From Shewanella japonica (GTDB lineage: Bacteria > Pseudomonadota > Gammaproteobacteria > Enterobacterales > Shewanellaceae), in assembly GCF_002075795.1 (NCBI RefSeq), contig NZ_CP020472.1:4520501-4584500 (forward strand): a stretch of 64,000 bases of DNA, read 5' to 3'. Positions 28,781 to 36,742 of this stretch are shown here, in pieces. Both the position numbers and the translations under genes were made by a program. The notes below the pieces were generated by a model. That model was given only the letters and a program-made list of their open reading frames with translations. It did not search any database and was not told the origin of the DNA. Position 1 is the first letter of the stretch; each line of letters begins with the position of its first letter.

Positions 28781-29089
28781 TGATAACACCATACCTGTGT
28801 CATGTTTGTGTGTATTTAAATAGCTAAGCAGTCAAGCTCAAAGTCTATTCAAGAGAGATTAATTTTCACGCTGCTTTTTTGAGCAGGTTATCTAGTATTA
28901 ATAAGCTATTGTGCAGCAATAAATCAAGTATTTATCCTGCTTTTGTGCCATTAAATATGATAAGTGGGGATAAATTCAAATTTTGAGATTTTTGTGCTTT
29001 AGCTCAAGCTTATAATCACCTAAATTGAACTGAATCATTGAAGCTAGTTACACTACTCATACCCGAGTAAATTACTAAGGTATTTATTG
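28781..29089. other. Divergent intergenic region
   Basis: 309 nt between the EP-repeat gene and the ygbA-type gene, very AT-rich. TACTC-ATACCC-GAGTA (29054-29069) is a small inverted repeat just before the ygbA ribosome site. No known operator motif is recognised. Confidence 0.4.
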
Positions 29090-29482
29090 ATGTCTGAATC
29101 TTCTATTCTCTCAGGAAAATTACTGTTTGAGCTCAACACAATGACAGCCATGGCTGGCATATATTGTCGTGCTCATCATCAACAGACACAAGGTAAAGAG
29201 TTGTGTGAGGAATGCCGTTCATTACTTGAATATGCCGAAACTCGATTAGATCGCTGCCCTTACGGTCAAGACAAACCAACATGCAATAAATGCCCAGTTC
29301 ATTGCTATAAACCCCACATGAAACAAAAAGTCCGAGAGATAATGATCTACTCAGGACCACGAATGCTGATCCCCCATCCCATTATGTCGATTAAGCATTT
29401 ATTATCAGAAAGAAAACCCGCACCAGGTAAGCCACCTGAAGGCGTTTCAAATCGTCACATAAGAAAGCAAAAAAAAGCTTAG
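29090..29482 (+). CDS. YgbA-type, nitrous-oxide-stimulated promoter family protein
   Basis: 130 residues from the ATG at 29090 (AAGG about 9 nt upstream). Conserved family features: HxxHHxxxxxxLCEECRSLLEYAETRLDRC in the first half, then PTCNKCPVHCYKP and SGPRMLIPHPIMSIKHLL. The cysteines (C41, C44, C55, C64, C67, C71 approximately) form CxxC pairs that could bind a metal. E. coli YgbA is in the NsrR regulon and linked to growth after nitrosative stress, so a redox or NO-related role is inferred. A frameshifted membrane gene follows on the same strand. Confidence 0.82.
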   Translation: MSESSILSGKLLFELNTMTAMAGIYCRAHHQQTQGKELCEECRSLLEYAETRLDRCPYGQDKPTCNKCPVHCYKPHMKQKVREIMIYSGPRMLIPHPIMSIKHLLSERKPAPGKPPEGVSNRHIRKQKKA

Positions 29483-29540
29483 GATACTGGTCGAAATAGT
29501 CGCTTAGAGGTATTATCACTTAGAATGAAATAAGGGGTAA

Positions 29541-30460
29541 CTGATCGAACTCGGACCGTTTTTCTCGCAAGCTTATATTTGGTTATCTTTACTCGGCGGT
29601 ATTCATTGCTTCGGGGTAGGCTTGTATGTGCGCTACATATACGCCAACAGCGATCCTAGCACGACACAAAGTAATCGTTTATTAGGCTCGTTATTTTTGC
29701 TCATTGCACTTTTTTTGCCACTGGGGCAATCACCCGTGAAAATGCACCGATTCAAATTCATTTCATTTTGACCTTAATGGTGCCCTTTTACTTTTTATTG
29801 ATGCCTTTACTTTATTCATACTGTAAAGCTTGCCTGCAAATTCCGGTATCAGATAGTAATATTCTCAAACACCTATCACCGACGTTAATCACTATGATTG
29901 CCATTATGTTTGCAGTGTTTTTCAACATTGGGCTGGATCCCACCGCTTCAACACAAGTGGTCAATTCAGTTAGCGAACTCCGTCATATCAACACGATTGC
30001 ATTAGTCATGCCTGGGTTCATCATTTTACAAAGTGCCATCTACTTTGGGCTGATATTCAATACCATCAATAAACATAAAAAACGCTTTAAATTAACCAAC
30101 CAACAAAGCTTAAAAGATATTAGATTGCGCTGGTTACTGATACTTACTGCCGGAATATTGCTTAATTGGGTACTGCGCATAGTGATGGTATTAATCCCAT
30201 TTTATTTCGGTGATACTATTTCAGTTTTAGCTCATACCATTGCACGATTGTCACTGCTGATAACGGTTTATGGTTTTGCCTTATATGGTTTGCATCAAAT
30301 TACTCGTGCAGCCTACCTCAGAGGTAACAACAATAGCGCCAATCAGAATCAATCACACAAGCCACAAAAAGCCAGTGAGCAGTTATTAAATTCTGAAGAA
30401 TTGAATTATTTACAAACCATCATCAATGAAGATACGGCCTCAGAAAAGCGACTCCATTAA
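29541..30460 (+). pseudogene. Polytopic membrane protein gene, frameshifted in a T7 run
   Basis: Two overlapping frames read as one protein. From about 29541 (CTG; no ATG in this frame, AAGGGG just upstream) the frame encodes a hydrophobic N terminus ending SNRLLGSLFLLIALFL. At the T7 run 29710-29716 the sense continues one base off as FATGAITRENAPIQIHFILT and runs to 30460. One extra T (T8) would join them into about 306 residues. The product has 6-7 hydrophobic segments and resembles the membrane sensor half of some AraC-type regulators (LLMPLLYSYCKA), but no helix-turn-helix follows. An independent start at 29768 (TTG) would give only 230 residues. Real frameshift, phase variation or base-call error are all possible. 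Confidence 0.7.
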
Positions 30461-30489
30461 CACACATCAAGAATAAGGAAAGGAGCTCC

Positions 30490-32553
30490 ATGTCAACGTT
30501 ATTAACCCGCCTTCGCCCAATTGGGCTTATTTCTCTACTCAGTATTTCTTTTCAAGCAACAGCCGAATCTGCACTAGAAAAAATCACTATTGATGACTTT
30601 TTTGACATCGCCATGATGAAACAAGTGAGTTTTAGCCCTAATGGTAAAGAAGCGATTTGGGTAGAAAGTCGTTGGGATGAAACGCTCGATAAAGCCCAAT
30701 CTGACTTATGGAAAGTCAACACTAAAACCCGTCAAACTCAACGCCTCACATTCAGTAATGAAAATGAAGCAAGTCCAGTTTGGAGTCCAGACGGGCAATA
30801 TATTTACTTTCTCTCAAAACGTACTGACAGCCATGAAAAAGCGCCACTGAATGGCAAAAACCAAGTATTTAGAATGACTAATAGTGGTACGGACTTACAG
30901 CCATTGACCAAAGAAACTGAAGGGGTAAATGCGTTTCAGTTAAGCCGTGATGGTAAAAACTTGTACTTTACTGGCAATAAAACCACCGAAGAAACCGATG
31001 TCTGGAGTGAGATGCGTAGCCGTCATGATGCGCCTCAATATGGTCATGGTGAACACCAGTCAAATCCACTCTATGTGCTTGATTTAGAACACTACAAACA
31101 ACAAACTTTAATTGATGACGATAAGGTAGTCTGGCAATTCAGTGTTAATAATGCCCAAACTAAAATTGCCCGAATTACGACCGAAGATAATGAATTAGTA
31201 AAACTTGAAGGTTGGTCTGACATTGATATTTATGATGTGAAGCAACAACGTCATCAGGTATTGGCTGATCAACAATGGCGTCAACAAGCTCCATCACCTT
31301 ACGGTTGGTTATTAGGGTTAGCTTGGCATGATAATAATCAGCAACTGGCCTTTCGCATCGACTTTGACGGTCACCCAGGCAAGTTATTTATCGCTGACAC
31401 CGCCAAAGGCAACAACAGCATAACCGAGCTCTCTCGCCCGAGTAAGGTCACCTTAAATGGACAAGATATTCAGTGGCGTCCAAACAGTGATGAAATTTGT
31501 TATCGAGGTGCAGAGTCTGCTCGAGTAAAAATTTATTGCACAGAATTTATCAAGAACAAGCAAGGTGATAGCCGTAAAGTCATAGATGCTGACATCGTAG
31601 TCGGCAGCTATGACTTTAATTCATCAGGTAAACAGCTCGTGCTGAGCCATAATGGCTTAACTCATTTTAGCGACCTTTTTATTGCTGATGCTGATAATCG
31701 CCGCGCTAAAATTAAACGTATCACTGACATCAACTCGCAAGTAAAACATTGGCAATTACCACAGATTTCCATCGTGAAATGGCAAGCACCCGATGGCGCT
31801 ACCGTTGAGGGTATATTAGAACTTCCACATGGCTATAAAGCGTCGCAAGGGAGATTACCACTGATAGTACAAATCCATGGTGGTCCTACATCTGCGACAC
31901 CTTATGCACTACAACATCGCTCATACGGACGTAGCACATTTTCGGCGGATGGCTGGGCGATCTTATCGCCAAACTATCGTGGTTCAACGGGATTCGGTGA
32001 TAAGTTTCTCACTGACTTAGTGGGTCAAGAACACGATATTGAAGTCAGCGATATTCTTGCAGGTGTTGATCATTTAATCGCTGAAGGGATCGCTGATGAA
32101 GATAAAATGGCAGTGATGGGCTGGAGTAATGGCGGCTACTTAACGAATGCCCTCATCAGCACCACTAATCGCTTTAAAGCAGCAAGTTCTGGTGCAGGCG
32201 TTTTCGATCAACGCTTACAGTGGATGTTAGAAGATACCCCAGGTCATGTAGTGAACTTTATGCAGGGATTACCATGGGAACAGCCAGAAGCTTATAAAAA
32301 AGCGTCATCACTGACCTATGCCAATAACATTAACACGCCCACATTAATTCATATCGGCGAACACGACCAACGTGTGCCTTTAGGCCATGCTCAAGGGTTA
32401 TATCGTGCTTTAAAGCACTACCTTAATGTGCCCGTTGAATTAGTTGTGTACCCAGATGAAGGTCATGGATTAAGTCGATATCAGCATCGAAAAGCCAAAA
32501 TGGAATGGGACAAGAAATGGTTTGATTATTATGTACTAGGTATACAAGACTAG
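30490..32553 (+). CDS. Secreted S9-family prolyl oligopeptidase-type peptidase
   Basis: 687 residues with signal peptide (cleavage likely after FQATA). A seven-bladed propeller-like N-terminal half with WSPDGQYIYFLSKR-type WD/PD40 repeats is followed by the alpha/beta hydrolase domain from about residue 420. The catalytic triad is visible: Ser546 in GWSNGGY, Asp626 in GEHDQRVP, His659 in DEGHGL; the oxyanion segment is PNYRGSTGFGDKF. AAGGAAAGGAG precedes the ATG. Probably a periplasmic dipeptidyl or acylaminoacyl peptidase for peptide feeding. It starts 29 nt after the frameshifted membrane gene. Confidence 0.92.
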   Translation: MSTLLTRLRPIGLISLLSISFQATAESALEKITIDDFFDIAMMKQVSFSPNGKEAIWVESRWDETLDKAQSDLWKVNTKTRQTQRLTFSNENEASPVWSPDGQYIYFLSKRTDSHEKAPLNGKNQVFRMTNSGTDLQPLTKETEGVNAFQLSRDGKNLYFTGNKTTEETDVWSEMRSRHDAPQYGHGEHQSNPLYVLDLEHYKQQTLIDDDKVVWQFSVNNAQTKIARITTEDNELVKLEGWSDIDIYDVKQQRHQVLADQQWRQQAPSPYGWLLGLAWHDNNQQLAFRIDFDGHPGKLFIADTAKGNNSITELSRPSKVTLNGQDIQWRPNSDEICYRGAESARVKIYCTEFIKNKQGDSRKVIDADIVVGSYDFNSSGKQLVLSHNGLTHFSDLFIADADNRRAKIKRITDINSQVKHWQLPQISIVKWQAPDGATVEGILELPHGYKASQGRLPLIVQIHGGPTSATPYALQHRSYGRSTFSADGWAILSPNYRGSTGFGDKFLTDLVGQEHDIEVSDILAGVDHLIAEGIADEDKMAVMGWSNGGYLTNALISTTNRFKAASSGAGVFDQRLQWMLEDTPGHVVNFMQGLPWEQPEAYKKASSLTYANNINTPTLIHIGEHDQRVPLGHAQGLYRALKHYLNVPVELVVYPDEGHGLSRYQHRKAKMEWDKKWFDYYVLGIQD

Positions 32554-32797
32554 AAAACAGCCTTTCATATCAAGACTGTACCTAAGCGCTTCGCGTCAGT
32601 AGGCTGAACCTTAGCTGACAATAAGGGCGTTATTTTTGCCCTTTGACTCACGGCTTTGATATGCTGCTTGCAAACTTGCATCAATTCAGCACATTTTTAT
32701 TGTGAGTACGAACATGATTTGCCATTAACATTAATGAGCAAGTAGTGAGCCTACATAACAGCTGAAGCCAATCCGATATCGATTAACAGGAGTTAGC

Positions 32798-33382
32798 ATG
32801 AAAAATATTTTATCCGTCTTAGCACTGAGCGTTGCGCTGTTAGGGCTTACTTTTTCTACCACTGCCCATGCAGATAAATATGCTGACAAATACGCAAAGA
32901 CCATTGCTGACTTTAAAAAAGCCCCCGAAGTGCAGAGCTTTTTCAAAGATGCTTATGGATATGCCGTTTATCCAACGGTGGGTAAAGGTGGTGTAGGTAT
33001 CGGCGCCGCCTATGGTTCAGGTCGAGTCTATCGTGGTGGCAGCCACACTGGTGACTCAACCCTATCTCAGCTGTCTATTGGTTTTCAATTGGGCGGACAA
33101 GCATACAGCGAGCTTATCTTCTTCAAAAATAAAGCTGCGTACGACGACTTTACCAGTGGCACATTCGAATTTAGCGCCCAAGCCTCAGCCGTCGCCATTA
33201 CTGTTGGTGCAAACGCTCAAGTTGGCTCGACTGGTAATTCTGCCGCTGCAGGTAATGCTGGAAATCGCACAGCAGCCAAAGCAAGTTATATGAATGGCAT
33301 GGCAATTTTTACAGCGGCTAAAGGTGGTTTTATGTATGAAGCGGCCATTGCCGGTCAAGCTTTCAGCTTTGATGCGAAATAA
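32798..33382 (+). CDS. Exported SYLF-domain (YSC84-like) lipid-binding protein
   Basis: 194 residues; signal peptide MKNILSVLALSVALLGLTFS cleaved around AHA-DK. The mature part carries the SYLF fold: FKDAYGYAVYPTVGKGGVGIGAAYGSGRVYR, then IGFQLGGQAYSELIFF and FMYEAAIAGQAFSF at the C terminus. Bacterial SYLF proteins are envelope proteins of unclear function; the eukaryotic domain binds phosphoinositides. CAGGAG is upstream of the ATG, and a terminator follows at 33414. Single gene unit. Confidence 0.88.
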   Translation: MKNILSVLALSVALLGLTFSTTAHADKYADKYAKTIADFKKAPEVQSFFKDAYGYAVYPTVGKGGVGIGAAYGSGRVYRGGSHTGDSTLSQLSIGFQLGGQAYSELIFFKNKAAYDDFTSGTFEFSAQASAVAITVGANAQVGSTGNSAAAGNAGNRTAAKASYMNGMAIFTAAKGGFMYEAAIAGQAFSFDAK

Positions 33383-33413
33383 GCTTATTTAAACAATAAA
33401 ACTGTCACCCATT

Positions 33414-33439
33414 AAAAAGGCTGCAATAGCAGCCTTTTT
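33414..33439. terminator. Terminator after the SYLF gene
   Basis: AAAAAGGCTGC-AATA-GCAGCCTTTTT, a perfect 11-bp stem with A and T tracts, 32 nt after the stop. Confidence 0.92.
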
Positions 33440-33500
33440 ACTCTCTAAAATAAGAGCCAAACTCTTTTGAGCTTATTTGTCGCTAAAAGCATAAGTCGAC

Positions 33501-33541
33501 ATAAAATATCACTATAAGCTGACAAATTCTAAAAACTAATA
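33501..33541. repeat. Dispersed repeat, left copy, upstream of katB
   Basis: Starts ATAAAATATCACTATAAGC and contains ATAAGCTGACAAATT and ACTAATAAA. It matches 36550-36595 with few differences (a 4-5 nt indel plus three substitutions near the start). A further ATAAGCTGACA occurs at 36482. The two copies bracket katB-ankB and the relic between. Confidence 0.65.
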
Positions 33542-33661
33542 AAACTACATGAATCTAACAGGTAGTTTTTTACAAATAAGGGTTAGGTTTATTTCCAAAT
33601 CATCAAAGCAAATTGAGCAAGAGGACTAGACTTCACCTCTAACTAAGTGACCAATTCACTA

Positions 33662-33853
33662 TGCCACTACAAGACGAACCACGCGGCTAAAGCAATGATA
33701 ATAAGGTTTTCTCGTTCGCAAGAGTTCAAGACTAATTTGGCTTCTACGAGAGTGCGGCATCATAACCGCCTTGTTTAATGCTCAAATCAAGCTAAGTAGG
33801 ACGTCGCAATTGATGCCATTAACTATAGGTATCTAAATATATTTTACCTCTAT
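33662..33853 (-). pseudogene. Relic of a RAYT-like (IS200-type Y1) transposase 5' end
   Basis: On the minus strand from 33763 the frame reads MMPHSRRSQISLE, a corrupted LLRTRK stretch, then PYYHCFSRVVRL before a stop. This is a decayed form of PRPRRNQISLEDTPYYHCCSRVVRRAF, the conserved N terminus of REP-associated tyrosine transposases, present in better form at 47751-47954. The 5' flank (33764-33853) also matches the flank of that second relic. About 30 codons survive; the catalytic HUH region is absent. Confidence 0.7.
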
Positions 33854-33890
33854 TACCTTTATCACCTTTATATTAGAGGGCAAAAATCCT

Positions 33891-33959
33891 ATGTCAGTAA
33901 AGCTCGCTTTAAATAGAGCTCGGCTAGCACTAAAACGCTCTCAAAAAGCTTACGAATAA
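33891..33959 (+). CDS. Possible 22-residue cationic peptide, doubtful
   Basis: ATG at 33891 with GAGGG 11 nt upstream encodes MSVKLALNRARLALKRSQ plus KAYE. It would be a basic amphipathic helix. No homologue known to me, and it lies in a relic-rich region, so this may be chance. Confidence 0.2.
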   Translation: MSVKLALNRARLALKRSQKAYE

Positions 33960-34162
33960 CGAGATGACAGTTATTCCCATTTGATTTCTAACAGGTACTC
34001 AGTTCCATTTCCTCGATGCCTCAAACACATTCAACAGCGCTAATTTAACTTAATAGCATTTAACGATTCAACTAATCGATTAATACCGCTGCAAACAATC
34101 ACTTTTTACGGTTACATTATTAACAGGCAGAAAGAGCGTGAGTTGTTAATTGAGAGAATCCC

Positions 34163-35674
34163 ATGGATATAACAAAAAAAAGCTGTTTAATCTTATCAAT
34201 GAGTTTGGTATTTAGTGTTCAAGCAGAAACATTAACCCGTGACAATGGTGCTCCTGTAGGAGATAACCAAAACTCAATCACTGCGGGCAGTAATGGCAGC
34301 GTACTTCTGCAAGATGTCCATCTGATTCAAAAGTTACAACGTTTCGCTCGCGAAAGAATTCCAGAGCGTGTCGTACACGCAAGAGGAACTGGTGCCCATG
34401 GTGAGTTCGTCGCCAGTACTGATTTAAGCAAGCTAACGCAAGCTGCACCTTTTGCAGAGAAAGGTAAAACTACACCTGTTTTTGTACGTTTCTCTACTGT
34501 TGTCCATTCTAAAGGCTCGCCAGAAACCTTACGTGACCCACGTGGTTTCGCGACTCGTTTCTATTCAGATCAAGGAAACTGGGATCTTGTAGGTAACAAC
34601 CTGCCTGTATTTTTCATCCGTGATGCGATTAAATTTCCTGACATGGTTCATTCACTAAAACCATCTCCTGTCACTAATCTTCAAGATCCTAATCGTTTCT
34701 TCGATTTTTTCAGCCATGAAGGAACGGCAACTAACATGCTAACGTGGGTTTACACCAACTTAGGTACACCATCTAGCTACCGTAAAATGGATGGTTGGGG
34801 TGTTCATGCATACAAATTTATTAATGATGAAAATCAAGTTAACTACGTTAAATTCCATTGGGTAAGCCAACAAGGTGTTGAAGGATTAAGACCTGACGAA
34901 GTCACCGCAATGCAAGGGAAAAACTTTAACCACTTAACTGATGACCTTTACAGCGAGATTAGCAAAGGCAACTACCCTAAATGGGATTTAAAAGTAAAAA
35001 TATTGAATCCGAGTGAGCTCAATAATTTCGATTACAACCCACTTGACGCAACCAAGATGTGGCTTGATGTGCCAGAAACCACTGTTGGCACAATGACCCT
35101 AAACCGCGTGCCAGATAACTTTTTCCAAGAAACGGAACAAGTGGCAATGGCACCATCTAACTTAATTCCAGGTATTGAGCCATCAGAAGATAAATTACTT
35201 CAAGGGCGTATTTTCTCTTATGCAGATACACAGCTTTACCGTTTAGGCGCTAATTTATCTCAGTTACCGATTAACCAAGCAAAAGTGACTGTGACCAATC
35301 ACAATCAAGAAGGCGCAGCTAATTACGCTAATACTCAGTCTGATATTAACTATCAACCAAGTAGAAACCTGCCTTTGAGTGACGACGCTAGCTTTAAAGC
35401 TGTGAACACGCCTTTATCAGGCACTGTGCAACAAGCCGTGATTGCAAAACAAGATAACTTCACTCAAGCAGGTGTGTTGTATAGAAGTTTAAGCAAACAA
35501 GATAAAAGTGATCTTATCACCAACTTGTCAGGCGATTTAGGCAAAGTGGCAGACACAAATGTTAAACATCAAATGCTCAGTTACTTCTATCAAGCAGATA
35601 AAGACTTTGGCGAACGTTTAACCAAAGCTGTTGACGGTAACCTTAAAGAGGTGAAAAAAAGAGCCAATATTTAA
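34163..35674 (+). CDS. katB: Periplasmic monofunctional catalase (KatB type)
   Basis: Heme catalase of 503 residues with a signal peptide (MDITKKSCLILSMSLVFS, cleavage near QAE), so exported. The distal heme histidine is H72 in VVHARGTGAHGEF; the Asn region is GNNLPVFFIRDAIKFPDMVHS; the proximal tyrosine is in RIFSYADTQLYRLGANLSQLP. The small-subunit clade III length and the ankyrin gene downstream match the katB-ankB operons of Pseudomonas and Shewanella. AGAGAATCCC lies before the ATG. Probably induced by peroxide, but I could not identify a convincing OxyR site. Confidence 0.95.
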   Translation: MDITKKSCLILSMSLVFSVQAETLTRDNGAPVGDNQNSITAGSNGSVLLQDVHLIQKLQRFARERIPERVVHARGTGAHGEFVASTDLSKLTQAAPFAEKGKTTPVFVRFSTVVHSKGSPETLRDPRGFATRFYSDQGNWDLVGNNLPVFFIRDAIKFPDMVHSLKPSPVTNLQDPNRFFDFFSHEGTATNMLTWVYTNLGTPSSYRKMDGWGVHAYKFINDENQVNYVKFHWVSQQGVEGLRPDEVTAMQGKNFNHLTDDLYSEISKGNYPKWDLKVKILNPSELNNFDYNPLDATKMWLDVPETTVGTMTLNRVPDNFFQETEQVAMAPSNLIPGIEPSEDKLLQGRIFSYADTQLYRLGANLSQLPINQAKVTVTNHNQEGAANYANTQSDINYQPSRNLPLSDDASFKAVNTPLSGTVQQAVIAKQDNFTQAGVLYRSLSKQDKSDLITNLSGDLGKVADTNVKHQMLSYFYQADKDFGERLTKAVDGNLKEVKKRANI

Positions 35675-35691
35675 ATTCTCATTGGACTGAA

Positions 35692-35782
35692 TTAACGCTA
35701 TCGGGCTAGCGTTAAATAACAGAGTAAGTCCTGCAAGACGTAATTGTGCTCTTTTCTGCCCGTTTAGAGTGCGTCTTGCAGG
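35692..35782 (+). repeat. Two hairpins between katB and ankB
   Basis: Hairpin 1: TTAACGCTA-TCGGGC-TAGCGTTAA (35692-35715), 9-bp stem, no T run. Hairpin 2: CCTGCAAGACG (35730-35740) and CGTCTTGCAGG (35772-35782), a perfect 11-bp inverted repeat with a 31-nt loop. They may stabilise katB mRNA or partly terminate, giving less ankB than katB. Confidence 0.7.
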
Positions 35783-35822
35783 CCATCCCCATTATCCATT
35801 TTTATTCGTACCGGTACTTAAT

Positions 35823-36401
35823 ATGTCAACCTCATTAAAATCTATCCCGAACTTATTAAAAATCGGCTTTTCAGCCAGTTTTGTTATGGCTTATTTATTA
35901 TTGTCTTACTCAACAGCTCAACCTGTAGAGACAAGCAATATTGATGATTTGAGCAAGAATGATGCGGCTCAATCTATTACGCCCAGTCAAGATATTGATA
36001 AAGAAACACAGCTATTAATGGATTACTTTTTTGCAGCGGCCAGAACGGGCGATGTTGAAGTATTAACCCACTTTATTGAAGCAGGCTTCCCTATAGATCA
36101 ACGTAATAACCAAAGTTACACCGCCTTAATGGTGTCAGCGTACAACGGCCATCCATCAGCAACATCAGCATTACTTGAAATGGGCGCCAATGCTTGCTTA
36201 CAGGATAAGCGAGGAAACACTGCAATAATGGGCGCTGTAATTAAGGCAGAATTTACAATAATTAAGCAGCTATATAACCATGAATGCGACGCAAACCTGA
36301 CGAATAAATCAGGTATGACACTGGAGGATTTTGCAGAATATTGGGGACAAAGTGATAAATTAAGCAGTGCTATTTTGGTTAACAGCCCGATTAAACAATG
36401 A
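35823..36401 (+). CDS. ankB: Ankyrin-repeat protein of the catalase operon (AnkB)
   Basis: 192 residues from the ATG at 35823; a GTG at 35769 would place 18 extra codons over hairpin 2 and is unlikely. N-terminal membrane segment (LLKIGFSASFVMAYLLLSYS) followed by about three ankyrin repeats (FFAAARTGDVEVLTHFIEAG, SYTALMVSAYNGHPSATSALL, GNTAIMGAVIKAEF). In Pseudomonas aeruginosa AnkB is an inner-membrane, periplasm-facing protein needed for full KatB activity. The arrangement here, 148 nt after katB, agrees with that. The ribosome site is weak (CCGGTACTTAAT). Confidence 0.85.
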   Translation: MSTSLKSIPNLLKIGFSASFVMAYLLLSYSTAQPVETSNIDDLSKNDAAQSITPSQDIDKETQLLMDYFFAAARTGDVEVLTHFIEAGFPIDQRNNQSYTALMVSAYNGHPSATSALLEMGANACLQDKRGNTAIMGAVIKAEFTIIKQLYNHECDANLTNKSGMTLEDFAEYWGQSDKLSSAILVNSPIKQ

Positions 36402-36742
36402 TGATGTCAGATGGTGCAAGAGTTATCTAATACAGAAACTTGCCGATTGAATTAATATGAACTTAACTTATTGTCGCTGCGAAAATAAGCTGACATAACC
36501 CTTATCAGACTTTCAAGCTCTTAGCTTAAATATATAACCATATCCTGATATAAAATATAACCATAAGCTGACAAATTGTAATATTCACTAATAAACGAGA
36601 ATAGTGTCATGTTCTTTTATTACGATTAAGACATTAGCTCTTTCTAGCTCACTTTTGTACAAAAGTAAGTTAATACAGAAATTATAAAAGTGGGCTGTGA
36701 GATTAGAAAATGTATGGTAATAAATTAAAGTTTACACTGACC
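36402..36742. other. Intergenic region between ankB and the insertion sequence
   Basis: 341 nt with no gene. It contains the right copy of the dispersed repeat (36550-36595) and a perfect 16-bp palindrome ACTTTTGTACAAAAGT (36651-36666). Confidence 0.6.
36550..36595. repeat. Dispersed repeat, right copy, downstream of ankB
   Basis: Contains ATAAAATATAACCATAAGC, then ATAAGCTGACAAATT and ACTAATAAA, matching 33501-33541 in the same orientation. Confidence 0.65.

Noticed and set aside
34060..34080. CGATT-CAACT-AATCG inverted repeat before katB as an OxyR site
   Set aside because: Does not fit the spaced ATAG/CTAT OxyR pattern; symmetry alone is not enough.
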